From Pedobacter chinensis (GTDB taxonomy: Bacteria; Bacteroidota; Bacteroidia; Sphingobacteriales; Sphingobacteriaceae): a DNA stretch of 64,000 bases. Below are positions 45,833 to 54,968 of this stretch, piece after piece. Below the pieces are notes generated by a model. That model was not told the origin of the DNA and did no database searches. It saw nothing but the letters and a program-made list of their open reading frames with translations. Position 1 is the first letter of the stretch. Each line of letters starts with the position of its first letter. The stretch lies in the NCBI RefSeq assembly GCF_003339865.1, contig NZ_QPKV01000003.1:434001-498000 (forward strand), read 5' to 3'. A program made the translations under genes and the position numbers.

Positions 45833-46375
45833 ATGAAAGAAGAAATATCGCCAGCAATCATCCCCAATGAAGTAATAGTTAATAAAATATATCTTTTTAG
45901 AGGAGTTAAGGTGATGTTAGATTCTGATTTGGCAGAACTCTTTGGTGTTGAGACTAAACATCTTAAACAACAAGTTAGAAGAAATATAGAGCGTTTTCCA
46001 GAGCACTTTATGTTCGAACTGACAAAAGAAGAAAATGAAGTTCTAAGGTCACAATTTGTGACCTTAGAACAAGGGAAATATTCAAAGTACCTTCCGTTTG
46101 CATTTAGTGAACATGGTATTTTGCAACTGTCGAACGTTTTAAAAAGCAATCGTGCAGTAGAAGTGAGTATTAAGATTATTGATGTATTTGTACAGCTTAG
46201 AACAATGGTTTTAAGCAATACAGAAATAAGATTAGAAGTAGAGAAAATAAAAAAGAAAGTAGATAATCAAGATAAAAATATTGAAGTTATATTCAGGTAT
46301 TTTGATGAATTACTGGAACAGAAAGCACAACCAAGAAAGCAAATTGGTTACAAAATCTCGAAAGAGAAAAAATAA
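45833..46375 (+). CDS. ORF6N-domain DNA-binding protein inside the nuo operon
   Basis: A 180-residue protein. The ORF6N domain (about 10-100) shows the family pattern LDSDLAELFGVETKHLKQQV, then RRNIERFPEHFMFELTKEE and FAFSEHGILQLSNVL. ORF6N is related to phage KilA-N/BRO antirepressor domains. A basic coiled coil (about 128-165, EIRLEVEKIKKKVDNQDKNI) follows. It has no known part in complex I, yet lies in the same direction between nuoF and nuoG. Hairpins with a common GCGAGATAA tail flank it on both sides. Confidence 0.88.
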   Translation: MKEEISPAIIPNEVIVNKIYLFRGVKVMLDSDLAELFGVETKHLKQQVRRNIERFPEHFMFELTKEENEVLRSQFVTLEQGKYSKYLPFAFSEHGILQLSNVLKSNRAVEVSIKIIDVFVQLRTMVLSNTEIRLEVEKIKKKVDNQDKNIEVIFRYFDELLEQKAQPRKQIGYKISKEKK

Positions 46376-46382
46376 TATAGAA

Positions 46383-46420
46383 CTGGTTCGTAGAGAGACA
46401 CGAACCAGGGCGAGATAAAG
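46383..46420. repeat. Stem-loop downstream of the ORF6N gene
   Basis: CTGGTTCGT (46383-46391) and ACGAACCAG (46400-46408) form a perfect 9-bp stem, followed by GGCGAGATAAAG, almost the same tail as after the hairpin at 45716-45739. Confidence 0.75.
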
Positions 46421-46442
46421 AAATAAAAGATTATCATTAACC

Positions 46443-47453
46443 ATGAGTGAAAAAGTTAAGGTTACGATAGATGGAATAACAGTAGAGGTTGATAACGGAA
46501 CCACTATCCTGAATGCTGCAAGGCAAATTGGAGGTGATATCGTTCCGCCGGCAATGTGCTATTATTCTAAGTTAGAAGGCAGTGGTGGTAAATGCCGTAC
46601 CTGTATTGTTAAGGTAACAAAAGGTTCGGAAAAAGACCCGCGGCCAATGCCAAAATTGGTTGCATCTTGCCGTACAACAGTAATGGATGGCATGGAAGTG
46701 TTAAATATCACTTCGCCGGAAGTTTTAGAAGCACGCGCAGGTGTAGTGGAGATCTTATTGATTAACCACCCATTGGATTGCCCTGTGTGTGACCAGGCCG
46801 GAGAATGTGATTTACAGAATCTAGGTTATGAGCACGGTTTGCAAAAAACACGATATGAATTTGAGCGTCGTACTTTCGAACGTATAGATATTGGCGACAA
46901 AATCCAGTTGCACATGAACCGTTGTATTTTGTGCTATCGTTGCGTTTTCACTGCCGATCAAATCACAAATAAACGTGTTCATGGGATCTTAAACCGTGGC
47001 GATCACTCAGAAATTTCTACTTATATCCAACAGGCAGTTGATAATGATTTCTCAGGAAACGTAATAGATGTTTGTCCGGTTGGTGCCTTAACGGATAAAA
47101 CTTTCCGTTTTAAAAATCGTGTTTGGTTTACTAAACCAGTAGATGCACATCGCAATTGCGATCATGAAAAGTGTAACGGTAAAGTAACGCTTTGGTATAA
47201 GGGCGAGGATGTATTACGTGTTACCGCCCGTAAAGATCAATTTGGTGAAGTGGAAGAATTTATCTGCAATACTTGCCGCTTTGATAAAAAAGCAACTTCA
47301 GATTGGACAATTGAGCACCCAACACACATTGATGATACCTCGGTTATTGCATCTAACCACTACGAAACATTAAAGCCACTTCCTGTAATTAAGCCTAATC
47401 CGGCATTACAGGCAGCGAATGAAATTGAGTTACATAAAACAGTTAAATACTAA
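46443..47453 (+). CDS. nuoG: NADH-quinone oxidoreductase subunit G, short form
   Basis: A 336-residue subunit holding the N-terminal iron-sulfur part only. [2Fe-2S] ligands are C39, C51, C54 and C76; [4Fe-4S] ligands H109, C113, C116 and C122; a second set is C161, C164, C167 and C211. A further four cysteines (C239, C244, C275, C278) resemble an N7-type site. The large molybdopterin-like domain of E. coli NuoG is absent, as in other Bacteroidota. The next gene overlaps it by one base. Confidence 0.93.
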   Translation: MSEKVKVTIDGITVEVDNGTTILNAARQIGGDIVPPAMCYYSKLEGSGGKCRTCIVKVTKGSEKDPRPMPKLVASCRTTVMDGMEVLNITSPEVLEARAGVVEILLINHPLDCPVCDQAGECDLQNLGYEHGLQKTRYEFERRTFERIDIGDKIQLHMNRCILCYRCVFTADQITNKRVHGILNRGDHSEISTYIQQAVDNDFSGNVIDVCPVGALTDKTFRFKNRVWFTKPVDAHRNCDHEKCNGKVTLWYKGEDVLRVTARKDQFGEVEEFICNTCRFDKKATSDWTIEHPTHIDDTSVIASNHYETLKPLPVIKPNPALQAANEIELHKTVKY

Positions 47454-48490
47454 TGGATACAGGTTTTATCATAGAAAAATTTATTCTGGTAGCGGTAATT
47501 TTCGGTATCAGCCTGGTAATTGCCATGTATTCTACTTATGCAGAGCGTAAGGTTGCGGCCTATCTTCAAGACCGTTTAGGTCCGGACAGAGCAGGACCTT
47601 TTGGTATTTTACAGCCTCTGGCAGACGGTATTAAAATGTTTATGAAAGAGGAAATTATTCCTACTACATCAAACAGATGGTTATTCATTGTTGGTCCTGG
47701 TTTAGCATTACTTTGTGCTTGTATTGGTACGGCGGTTATTCCATGGGGTAGTCCGATGGAAATAGGGGGCAAAATAGTTCCGCTACAGGTTGCAGATATC
47801 AATGTGGGTGTTTTGTATATTTTTGGCGTTGTTTCTTTAGGCGTTTACGGCGTAATGATTGGCGGTTGGGCATCAAACAATAAATATTCTTTATTAAGTG
47901 CTATTCGTGCAGCATCGCAAAACATCAGTTATGAAATTGCAATGGGTTTATCCATCATCGCCTTGCTTTTAATGACGAATACATTAAGCTTAAAAGAAAT
48001 TGTAGATCAGCAGCATGGATGGAGATGGAATGTTTTATATCAGCCGCTGGGATTTTTAATCTTCATGGTATGTTCTTTCGCCGAAACCAACCGTGCGCCT
48101 TTTGATTTGCCAGAGTGTGAAACCGAGTTAATTGGTGGTTACCATACAGAGTATTCATCAATGAAATTAGGGTTTTACCTGTTTGCCGAATACATTAATA
48201 TGTTCGTATCATCAGCAGTAATGGCAACATTATATTTTGGTGGCTATAATTATCCAGGCATGGATTATATGGCAACATTATTAGGGCCAACATGGGCACC
48301 ATTATTTGGAACAGCTGTATTATTTGCAAAAATATTTTTCTTTATCTTTTTCTTCATGTGGGTACGTTGGACAATCCCCCGTTTCCGTTATGATCAATTG
48401 ATGAATTTAGGTTGGAAAGGTTTAATACCTTTGGCAATTGCCAATATTATAATAACAGGAGTTGTGATTGCGATTCTTGAGAATTTTTAG
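47453..48490 (+). CDS. nuoH: NADH-quinone oxidoreductase subunit H
   Basis: A 345-residue membrane subunit with eight helices at the base of the quinone channel. AAYLQDRLGPDRAGPFGILQ and ETNRAPFDLPECETELIGGY are its signatures. Overlaps nuoG by one base. Confidence 0.96.
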   Translation: MDTGFIIEKFILVAVIFGISLVIAMYSTYAERKVAAYLQDRLGPDRAGPFGILQPLADGIKMFMKEEIIPTTSNRWLFIVGPGLALLCACIGTAVIPWGSPMEIGGKIVPLQVADINVGVLYIFGVVSLGVYGVMIGGWASNNKYSLLSAIRAASQNISYEIAMGLSIIALLLMTNTLSLKEIVDQQHGWRWNVLYQPLGFLIFMVCSFAETNRAPFDLPECETELIGGYHTEYSSMKLGFYLFAEYINMFVSSAVMATLYFGGYNYPGMDYMATLLGPTWAPLFGTAVLFAKIFFFIFFFMWVRWTIPRFRYDQLMNLGWKGLIPLAIANIIITGVVIAILENF

Positions 48491-48603
48491 CCTCCCGACC
48501 CCCTAAAGGGGGAGGGCAAAGCGGAAAAACAAAGTTAAAAACCTTTGAGGTTTATATATAGATTTACACATGCATTTAGAAGCCCCTTTAGGGGTTTGGG
48601 GTT
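48491..48603. repeat. C/G-rich repeat pair between nuoH and nuoI
   Basis: CCTCCCGACCCCCTAAAGGG (start of a hairpin at 48491-48516) and AGCCCCTTTAGGGGTTTGGG (48581-48600) are related words near the two ends of the gap; the second runs to within two bases of the nuoI ATG. Confidence 0.6.
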
Positions 48604-49107
48604 ATGGAATCATTAAGTAATAAGAAAAAAGTACTGGAGCAAAAGCCGCTAAGCTTTATGGAAAAAATGTACCTTCCGGCAATTGCTAAGGGAATGGGCA
48701 TAACCATTAGCCACTTATTTAAAAAAGAGGCTACTGTAAGATATCCGGAAGTGGAACGCGAATTCTCCACAAACTTTAGGGGCATGCACTCGCTCAAACG
48801 TGATGAAAACGGAAAAGAGCGTTGTACCGCTTGTGGTTTATGTGCATTATCTTGCCCGGCCGAAGCGATTACCATGATTGCGGCAGAACGTAAGCCAGAA
48901 GAAAAACATTTATATCGTGAGGAGAAATATGCGGCAACTTATGAAATTAATATGTTGCGCTGTATCTTCTGTGGTTTATGTGAAGAGGCTTGCCCAAAGG
49001 AGGCAATTTATTTAGACGGGCCAATCGTACCTGCTGATTATTTGCGTAAAGATTTCATTTACGGGAAAGACAAATTGGTAGAGGCACCATTGGAAATGAA
49101 AAAATAA
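48604..49107 (+). CDS. nuoI: NADH-quinone oxidoreductase subunit I
   Basis: A 167-residue ferredoxin-like subunit with two [4Fe-4S] sites: C74, C77, C80 (with C130) and C120, C123, C126 (with C84). It links the NuoG clusters to N2 in NuoB. The start region is contributed by a G-rich repeat. Confidence 0.95.
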   Translation: MESLSNKKKVLEQKPLSFMEKMYLPAIAKGMGITISHLFKKEATVRYPEVEREFSTNFRGMHSLKRDENGKERCTACGLCALSCPAEAITMIAAERKPEEKHLYREEKYAATYEINMLRCIFCGLCEEACPKEAIYLDGPIVPADYLRKDFIYGKDKLVEAPLEMKK

Positions 49108-49110
49108 AAT

Positions 49111-49134
49111 ATGGTTCGTGAGGACACGAATCAT
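49111..49134. repeat. Stem-loop of the ORF6N-flank type between nuoI and nuoJ
   Basis: ATGGTTCGTG-AGGA-CACGAATCAT: a 10-bp stem with one G-T pair and a 4-base loop, like those at 45676 and 45716; the GCGAGATAA tail is not preserved. Confidence 0.6.
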
Positions 49135-49194
49135 GGCATTAAGCCACAGTTCTTATCCTCGCGAAACGAAACAAATTAATAATTTTACAAGTCC

Positions 49195-49269
49195 GTCATT
49201 GCGGGGAACGAAGCAATCCTAATGCGATAGACGTAAAACCAATAAGATTGCTTCGTGCCTCGCAATGAC
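49195..49269. repeat. REP-like long hairpin between nuoI and nuoJ
   Basis: GTCATTGCGGGGAACGAAGC and, at the far end, GCTTCGTGCCTCGCAATGAC are near-perfect reverse complements around an unrelated core. This is another dispersed hairpin family. Confidence 0.7.
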
Positions 49270-49292
49270 GAGGAGTATAAAACAACAAATTA

Positions 49293-49796
49293 ATGAGTAC
49301 ACAAGTATTCTATTTCGTAGCCACATTAAGTATCATCTTTTCGCTGATGGTGATTTTTGCAAAAAATCCTATCCACAGCGTTTTGTACCTGATTCTTACT
49401 TTTTTCACATTCACGGTACATTATGTGCTTTTGAATGCTCAATTTCTGGCGGTTGTAAACTTCATTGTTTATATGGGCGCCATCATGGTTTTATTCCTGT
49501 TTGTACTGATGTTACTTAACCTGAACAAGGAAACCGAGCCTTCAAAATCGCCATTAATTAAAATCGTTGGTGTAATTGCCGGTGGTTGTTTAATTGTAAC
49601 CTTATTTGGTTCATTAAAAGCAGCAACCATTACCAGTCCGTTGATTTTAAAAAATCCGGGATTAGGTTTGGTAGAAAACTTAGGTAAAGAGCTTTTCGGG
49701 CCATTCTTATTACCATTCGAATTATCATCCCTATTGCTATTGGCAGCAATGGTTGGAGCAGTTTTATTATCTAAAAAGGATGAGGTAGAGGCATAA
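49293..49796 (+). CDS. nuoJ: NADH-quinone oxidoreductase subunit J
   Basis: A 167-residue membrane subunit with five helices; NPIHSVLYLILTFFTFTVHY and FIVYMGAIMVLFLFVLMLL are typical. Overlaps nuoK by one base. Confidence 0.94.
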   Translation: MSTQVFYFVATLSIIFSLMVIFAKNPIHSVLYLILTFFTFTVHYVLLNAQFLAVVNFIVYMGAIMVLFLFVLMLLNLNKETEPSKSPLIKIVGVIAGGCLIVTLFGSLKAATITSPLILKNPGLGLVENLGKELFGPFLLPFELSSLLLLAAMVGAVLLSKKDEVEA

Positions 49797-50125
49797 TGGA
49801 AAATTTAACTACACAAATGGCAGGCGTTCCGCTAAATCACTACATCTATTTATGTGCAATTATTTTCACTATTGGTGTAATTGGCGTATTAACGCGTAGA
49901 AATGCAATCGTGATTTTTATGTCGGTTGAGTTGATGTTAAATGCAGTGAATTTGCTTTTAACTGCTTTTTCGGTTCACAGTAACGATCCGTCAGGACAAG
50001 TTTTCGTATTCTTCATTATGGCGCTTGCCGCTGCAGAAGTTGCAGTAGGTTTAGCCATTATCGTAATGGTTTACAGAAATACAAAATCGATAGATATTAA
50101 TGTTTTAAATCGCCTTAAGTGGTAA
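49796..50125 (+). CDS. nuoK: NADH-quinone oxidoreductase subunit K
   Basis: A 109-residue membrane subunit with three helices. The two buried proton-path glutamates are E45 (SVELMLNAVNL) and E81 (AAAEVAVGLA). Confidence 0.95.
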   Translation: MENLTTQMAGVPLNHYIYLCAIIFTIGVIGVLTRRNAIVIFMSVELMLNAVNLLLTAFSVHSNDPSGQVFVFFIMALAAAEVAVGLAIIVMVYRNTKSIDINVLNRLKW

Positions 50126-50138
50126 ATATATAGTATAA

Positions 50139-52040
50139 ATGAAAATAGAACAATTGATTTGGTTGGTTCCATTACTTCCTTTTTTAGGATTTGTAATTAA
50201 CGGACTGGGCAGAAAATCTTTATCTAAAGGACTTGTTGGTATCATCGGGAGTGGAGTGATCCTGGCCTCGTTTATAATCAGCGTGGTTATTTTCTTTAGC
50301 TTACAAGGCGATACACAAAAATCTCATGAAGTATTTTTATTTGACTGGATTAGTGCAGGCACATTGCACATTCCTTTATCATTTCTGGTTGATCCGCTAA
50401 GCTCAATCATGCTTCTTATTATTACAGGAATAGGTTTCTTGATCCATTTATACTCTACCAGTTACATGCACGATGACGAAGGATTCGGTAAGTTTTTCTC
50501 TTACCTCAACCTGTTTGTATTCTTCATGCTTTTATTGGTATTGGGTTCAAACTACATTGTCATGTTTATCGGTTGGGAAGGCGTAGGTTTATGCTCGTAC
50601 CTGTTAATTGGTTTCTGGTACACCAATAGTGCTTATGCCTCGGCAGCAAAAAAGGCTTTCGTAATGAACCGTATTGGTGATTTGGGATTCTTACTTGGTG
50701 TATTCTTAATGTTTAACTTCTTCGGAAGTGTAGAGTTTTCGAAAATATTTCCACAGGCCATGAATATGTTACCAGGAAATAATACGTTGGTTTTAATTAC
50801 CATCTTATTGTTCATTGGTGCCTGCGGTAAATCAGCACAACTGCCATTATTTACCTGGTTGCCTGATGCCATGGCCGGACCAACACCTGTTTCTGCATTA
50901 ATTCACGCGGCAACAATGGTAACGGCCGGTATTTATATGATTGCCCGTTCAAGCGTATTATTTGATTTGGCACCGCTAACACAACACATTATTGCAATTG
51001 TAGGTATTGCAACTGCGCTGATTGCCGCGATCATCGCTTTAACACAAACCGATATCAAAAAAGTATTGGCTTATTCAACCGTATCTCAATTAGGATATAT
51101 GTTTTTAGGCTTAGGTGTTGGCGCTTATACAGGCTCATTCTTCCACGTATTAACCCACGCATTCTTCAAAGCATTATTATTTTTGGGCGCTGGTTCGGTT
51201 ATTCATGCCATGCATCACGAACAGGATATGCGTCATATGGGTGGATTAAGAAAAAAACTTCCGGTAACTTTCTTAACCATGATGATTGGCACTATTGCCA
51301 TTGCAGGTTTGCCACCATTCTCAGGTTTTTTCTCAAAGGATGAAATTTTAGCAAATGCATATCAATATAGTCCAATTCTTTGGGGTGTGGGCGTTTTAAC
51401 CGCATTCTTAACCGCGTTCTATATGTTCAGGATGATGTTCCTTACTTTCTCCGGAAAATACAGGGGAACACATCACGAGGAAAATCATGTTCATGAGTCG
51501 CCAAAAGCAATGACTATTCCATTAATCATTTTAGCCGTTTTAGCGGCAATAGGTGGAGCAATCAATATTCCTCATGTTTTTGGTGGTAATGAGTGGTTGG
51601 CCCATTGGTTATCCGGAGCTGGTGTTGCACAACATGAATTAGATTTAAGTCATTCAACAGAATTTGCATTAATGGGTGTTTCAGTTTTAGCGGCGGTTAT
51701 TGCTACAATTTATGCTTACGGTAAATATGTAAAAGGAGCTCACGTTCCTGTTGCTGATGAAGCTCCACGTTCTGCGCTGGCAAAACTATCCTACAATAAA
51801 TTCTATTTGGATGAAATTTATGATTTCATGATCACTAAGCCGCTTGATGCACTTTCTAAATTCTTTTATAGAATTATTGATACTAAACTTATTGATGGAA
51901 TTGTGAACGGATTGGGATGGAGCACGAATGAAGCAAGTAAAGGCATCCGTTTATTACAAAGTGGAAACGTAGGTTTCTATATATTTATGATGGTATTCGG
52001 TATCGTCGCATTGCTGTTATATACATTTTATTATATCTAA
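50139..52040 (+). CDS. nuoL: NADH-quinone oxidoreductase subunit L
   Basis: A 633-residue antiporter-like subunit. FIGWEGVGLCSYLLIGFWY contains the key Glu, followed by GKSAQLPLFTWLPDAMAGPT and the discontinuous-helix region; the C-terminal lateral helix is present. Length is standard. Confidence 0.96.
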   Translation: MKIEQLIWLVPLLPFLGFVINGLGRKSLSKGLVGIIGSGVILASFIISVVIFFSLQGDTQKSHEVFLFDWISAGTLHIPLSFLVDPLSSIMLLIITGIGFLIHLYSTSYMHDDEGFGKFFSYLNLFVFFMLLLVLGSNYIVMFIGWEGVGLCSYLLIGFWYTNSAYASAAKKAFVMNRIGDLGFLLGVFLMFNFFGSVEFSKIFPQAMNMLPGNNTLVLITILLFIGACGKSAQLPLFTWLPDAMAGPTPVSALIHAATMVTAGIYMIARSSVLFDLAPLTQHIIAIVGIATALIAAIIALTQTDIKKVLAYSTVSQLGYMFLGLGVGAYTGSFFHVLTHAFFKALLFLGAGSVIHAMHHEQDMRHMGGLRKKLPVTFLTMMIGTIAIAGLPPFSGFFSKDEILANAYQYSPILWGVGVLTAFLTAFYMFRMMFLTFSGKYRGTHHEENHVHESPKAMTIPLIILAVLAAIGGAINIPHVFGGNEWLAHWLSGAGVAQHELDLSHSTEFALMGVSVLAAVIATIYAYGKYVKGAHVPVADEAPRSALAKLSYNKFYLDEIYDFMITKPLDALSKFFYRIIDTKLIDGIVNGLGWSTNEASKGIRLLQSGNVGFYIFMMVFGIVALLLYTFYYI

Positions 52041-52060
52041 AAAGGGTTCAAAATTAAATA

Positions 52061-53542
52061 ATGGAACAACTTTTACTACTTATATTTCTTCCGCTTGCAG
52101 GTGCTGTTATTTCAGCATTTGCTGGTAAATCGGCTAAAATAGTTTCTACCGTTATTTCGGTGGTTTCTTTAGGCCTGGCTTTATTTATTGCTTGTAACTT
52201 CATTCCGAATGCCAGCACCCAGTTTGAGGCAAATCTGCCTTGGATTGCTGATTTAGGGATTCGTTTCCATGCAGGTATTGATGGCATTAGTATGCTATTG
52301 GTGTTACTAACCAATTTGTTGGTGCCACTCATCATATTATCGAGTTATAAACACGATTATAAAAACCCGGCTGCCTTTTATGCATTGATTTTATTTATGC
52401 AAAGTGGATTGTTGTTGGTGTTTACAGCAATGGATGCTTTCTTATTCTATATCGGTTGGGAAGCCGCCCTGATTCCTATTTATTTCATTTGTGCATTCTG
52501 GGGAGGGAAAGACCGCATTCGTATTAACATGAAGTTTTTTGTTTACACCATTGCCGGTTCATTATTCATGTTGATGGGGATTATTTATTTGTACCTTCAA
52601 AATCCGGCTGATAATTTTGATATCCAGGCATTTTATGCTTTAAATTTAGATAGTGCACAACAGGGCTGGATTTTCTGGGCTTTCTTCATTGCCTTCGCGA
52701 TCAAGATGCCGGTTTTCCCTTTTCATACCTGGCAGCCTGATACCTATACAGCCGCGCCAACTCAAGGAACAATGTTATTATCAGGTATCATGTTAAAAAT
52801 GGGGATTTATGGTGTAATCAGATGGTTATTGCCGATTGTGCCAACTGGCGTTCAGGATTGGGGGCAACTGGCCATTGTTTTATCCATCATTGGAATTGTT
52901 TATGCTTCATTAATTGCTTTTACACAAAAAGATGCAAAACGATTGGTGGCTTACTCTTCCATTGCTCACGTTGGATTAATTTCGGCCGGTCTGTTCACAT
53001 CGTTTAATCTAGCCAATCTTGGGCTACAGGGCATGCAGGGGGCAATGATTCAAATGTTTAGCCATGGTATTAATGTGGTTGGTCTGTTTTTTGTTTTGGA
53101 TATTATCTTCTCCCGTGTAAAAACCAATAAAATTGGAGAGCTTGGCGGCATAGCTAAAGTTGCACCTCAATTGGCCATTACTTTCCTGATTATTGTTTTA
53201 GGTACAGTGGCTTTACCGGGAACAAACGGATTTATTGGAGAATTCCTATTGTTGATGGGTGTTTACCATTATGATATCTGGGCTGCAGCCATTGCTGGAT
53301 TAACCATTATTTTCGGAGCGGTTTATATGTTGCGCATGTACCAGAATGTAATGCTTGGAAAAACCAACGAACTAACCATCACTTTCACAGATATTAAAGG
53401 AACTGAAAAATTGGTTCTGTATATCATTTGTGCTTTGATAATTGTTTTAGGCGTTTATCCGAAACCATTATTGCACTTAACAGAGGCATCTGTACAACAT
53501 TTATTAGAACAGGTAAATCAAAAATTAACATCAGTAAAATAA
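52061..53542 (+). CDS. nuoM: NADH-quinone oxidoreductase subunit M
   Basis: A 493-residue antiporter-like subunit with FYIGWEAALIPIYFICAFWG and KMPVFPFHTWQPDTYTAAPT. Starts 20 bases after nuoL. Confidence 0.96.
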   Translation: MEQLLLLIFLPLAGAVISAFAGKSAKIVSTVISVVSLGLALFIACNFIPNASTQFEANLPWIADLGIRFHAGIDGISMLLVLLTNLLVPLIILSSYKHDYKNPAAFYALILFMQSGLLLVFTAMDAFLFYIGWEAALIPIYFICAFWGGKDRIRINMKFFVYTIAGSLFMLMGIIYLYLQNPADNFDIQAFYALNLDSAQQGWIFWAFFIAFAIKMPVFPFHTWQPDTYTAAPTQGTMLLSGIMLKMGIYGVIRWLLPIVPTGVQDWGQLAIVLSIIGIVYASLIAFTQKDAKRLVAYSSIAHVGLISAGLFTSFNLANLGLQGMQGAMIQMFSHGINVVGLFFVLDIIFSRVKTNKIGELGGIAKVAPQLAITFLIIVLGTVALPGTNGFIGEFLLLMGVYHYDIWAAAIAGLTIIFGAVYMLRMYQNVMLGKTNELTITFTDIKGTEKLVLYIICALIIVLGVYPKPLLHLTEASVQHLLEQVNQKLTSVK

Positions 53543-53545
53543 GCA

Positions 53546-54919
53546 ATGAATATTATCATAACCATTAGTATAACAGCTTTTATCGTACTTTATGCAGGTT
53601 TGTTTAAAGCAAATAGAGCATTATTGCCGCTTACTGTTGTTGGCTTACTTACTGCATTAGGATTTACTTTCTGCGCATGGAATGGCAATGCTGTTCATTT
53701 CGGAATGATGCAAACAGATAATTTTGCTCTGGCATTTTCTGGTGTTTGCATCGTTGGAACACTTCTGATTTTCTTGTTAACACAAAATTATTTTGCTGCT
53801 AAAAGCAGCAATATTGCTGAATATTATACCCTCATCCTTTTTGCACTTGCCGGGATGATCATGATGGTATCATATAAAAATATGGCGATGCTATTTGTCG
53901 GACTGGAAATCATGTCAGTGAGTTTATATATTCTTGCCGGCATTCGTAAGCAAGATTTTGCGTCAAATGAGGCATCGTTAAAATACTTTTTAATGGGCGC
54001 CTTTTCTACAGGCTTCCTGTTATTTGGGATCACTTTAATTTACGGAGCTACAGGTTCATTTGATTTAGATAAAATTCAAGCGTACTTAGTGGATAACAGC
54101 AAATCGATTTCTCCAATATTTTATCCCGGAGTAATCCTGATGATGATTGGTTTATGCTTTAAAGTTGGTGCCGCACCATTTCATTTCTGGACACCGGATG
54201 TTTACGAAGGCTCACCTTCTTTGATCACCACTTTTATGAGTACAGTCGTTAAAACTGCTGGTTTTGCTGCATTTTTAAGATTGTTTGCAAGTTCATTTGC
54301 TCCGCTTCACGATTTTTGGGTAGTACCTTTAACGGTTATTGTTTGCTTAACCTTATTCATCGGAAACGTAACCGCACTATTTCAAAAGAACTTTAAAAGG
54401 ATGTTGGCCTACTCCAGTATCTCTCATGCCGGTTATCTGTTATTCTCGTTAATTGTTTTAAGCAAAAACTCTGAAAACAATGTTTTGGTTTATGCTGCAG
54501 CTTATACTTTTGCATCGATCATTGCTTTTGCAGTTTTAATTTTGGTTAAACAAAAAACAGGAAGCGATAGCTTTGAAAGTTTTAATGGCCTGGGCAAGAA
54601 AAATCCTTTAGTGGCATTATCATTAACCGTTGCCATGTTATCATTGGCAGGTATTCCTTTAACGGCTGGCTTTATTGGAAAATATTTAATGTTTTTGAAT
54701 GTGATGGGAGAGTATAAAACACTACTGGTAGCATTTGCGATTTTAAATGCACTGGTTGGTTTTTACTATTATTTTAAGGTTATTGTGGCCGTATGGTTTA
54801 AAGATGGCGCTGAAACAGAACTTTCTACCCCTGGACAATACAAAGTTGTTTTACTGGTTTCGGTAGCAATTACGTTAATTTTAGGTATCTATCCCGCTAT
54901 CATTTTAAACCTGATATAA
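53546..54919 (+). CDS. nuoN: NADH-quinone oxidoreductase subunit N
   Basis: A 457-residue antiporter-like subunit with MLFVGLEIMSVSLYILAGIR and GAAPFHFWTPDVYEGSP. Last nuo gene; DedA follows after 49 bases with no clear terminator. Confidence 0.95.
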   Translation: MNIIITISITAFIVLYAGLFKANRALLPLTVVGLLTALGFTFCAWNGNAVHFGMMQTDNFALAFSGVCIVGTLLIFLLTQNYFAAKSSNIAEYYTLILFALAGMIMMVSYKNMAMLFVGLEIMSVSLYILAGIRKQDFASNEASLKYFLMGAFSTGFLLFGITLIYGATGSFDLDKIQAYLVDNSKSISPIFYPGVILMMIGLCFKVGAAPFHFWTPDVYEGSPSLITTFMSTVVKTAGFAAFLRLFASSFAPLHDFWVVPLTVIVCLTLFIGNVTALFQKNFKRMLAYSSISHAGYLLFSLIVLSKNSENNVLVYAAAYTFASIIAFAVLILVKQKTGSDSFESFNGLGKKNPLVALSLTVAMLSLAGIPLTAGFIGKYLMFLNVMGEYKTLLVAFAILNALVGFYYYFKVIVAVWFKDGAETELSTPGQYKVVLLVSVAITLILGIYPAIILNLI

Positions 54920-54968
54920 GGTATGCACTTCTTTAATAATTATTTGTAGTTTTACGAATAATTGAAAT

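Noticed and set aside
45833..46375. Prophage remnant
   Set aside because: Only the ORF6N gene is phage-like; no integrase, capsid, lysis or attachment-site sequence is present around it.
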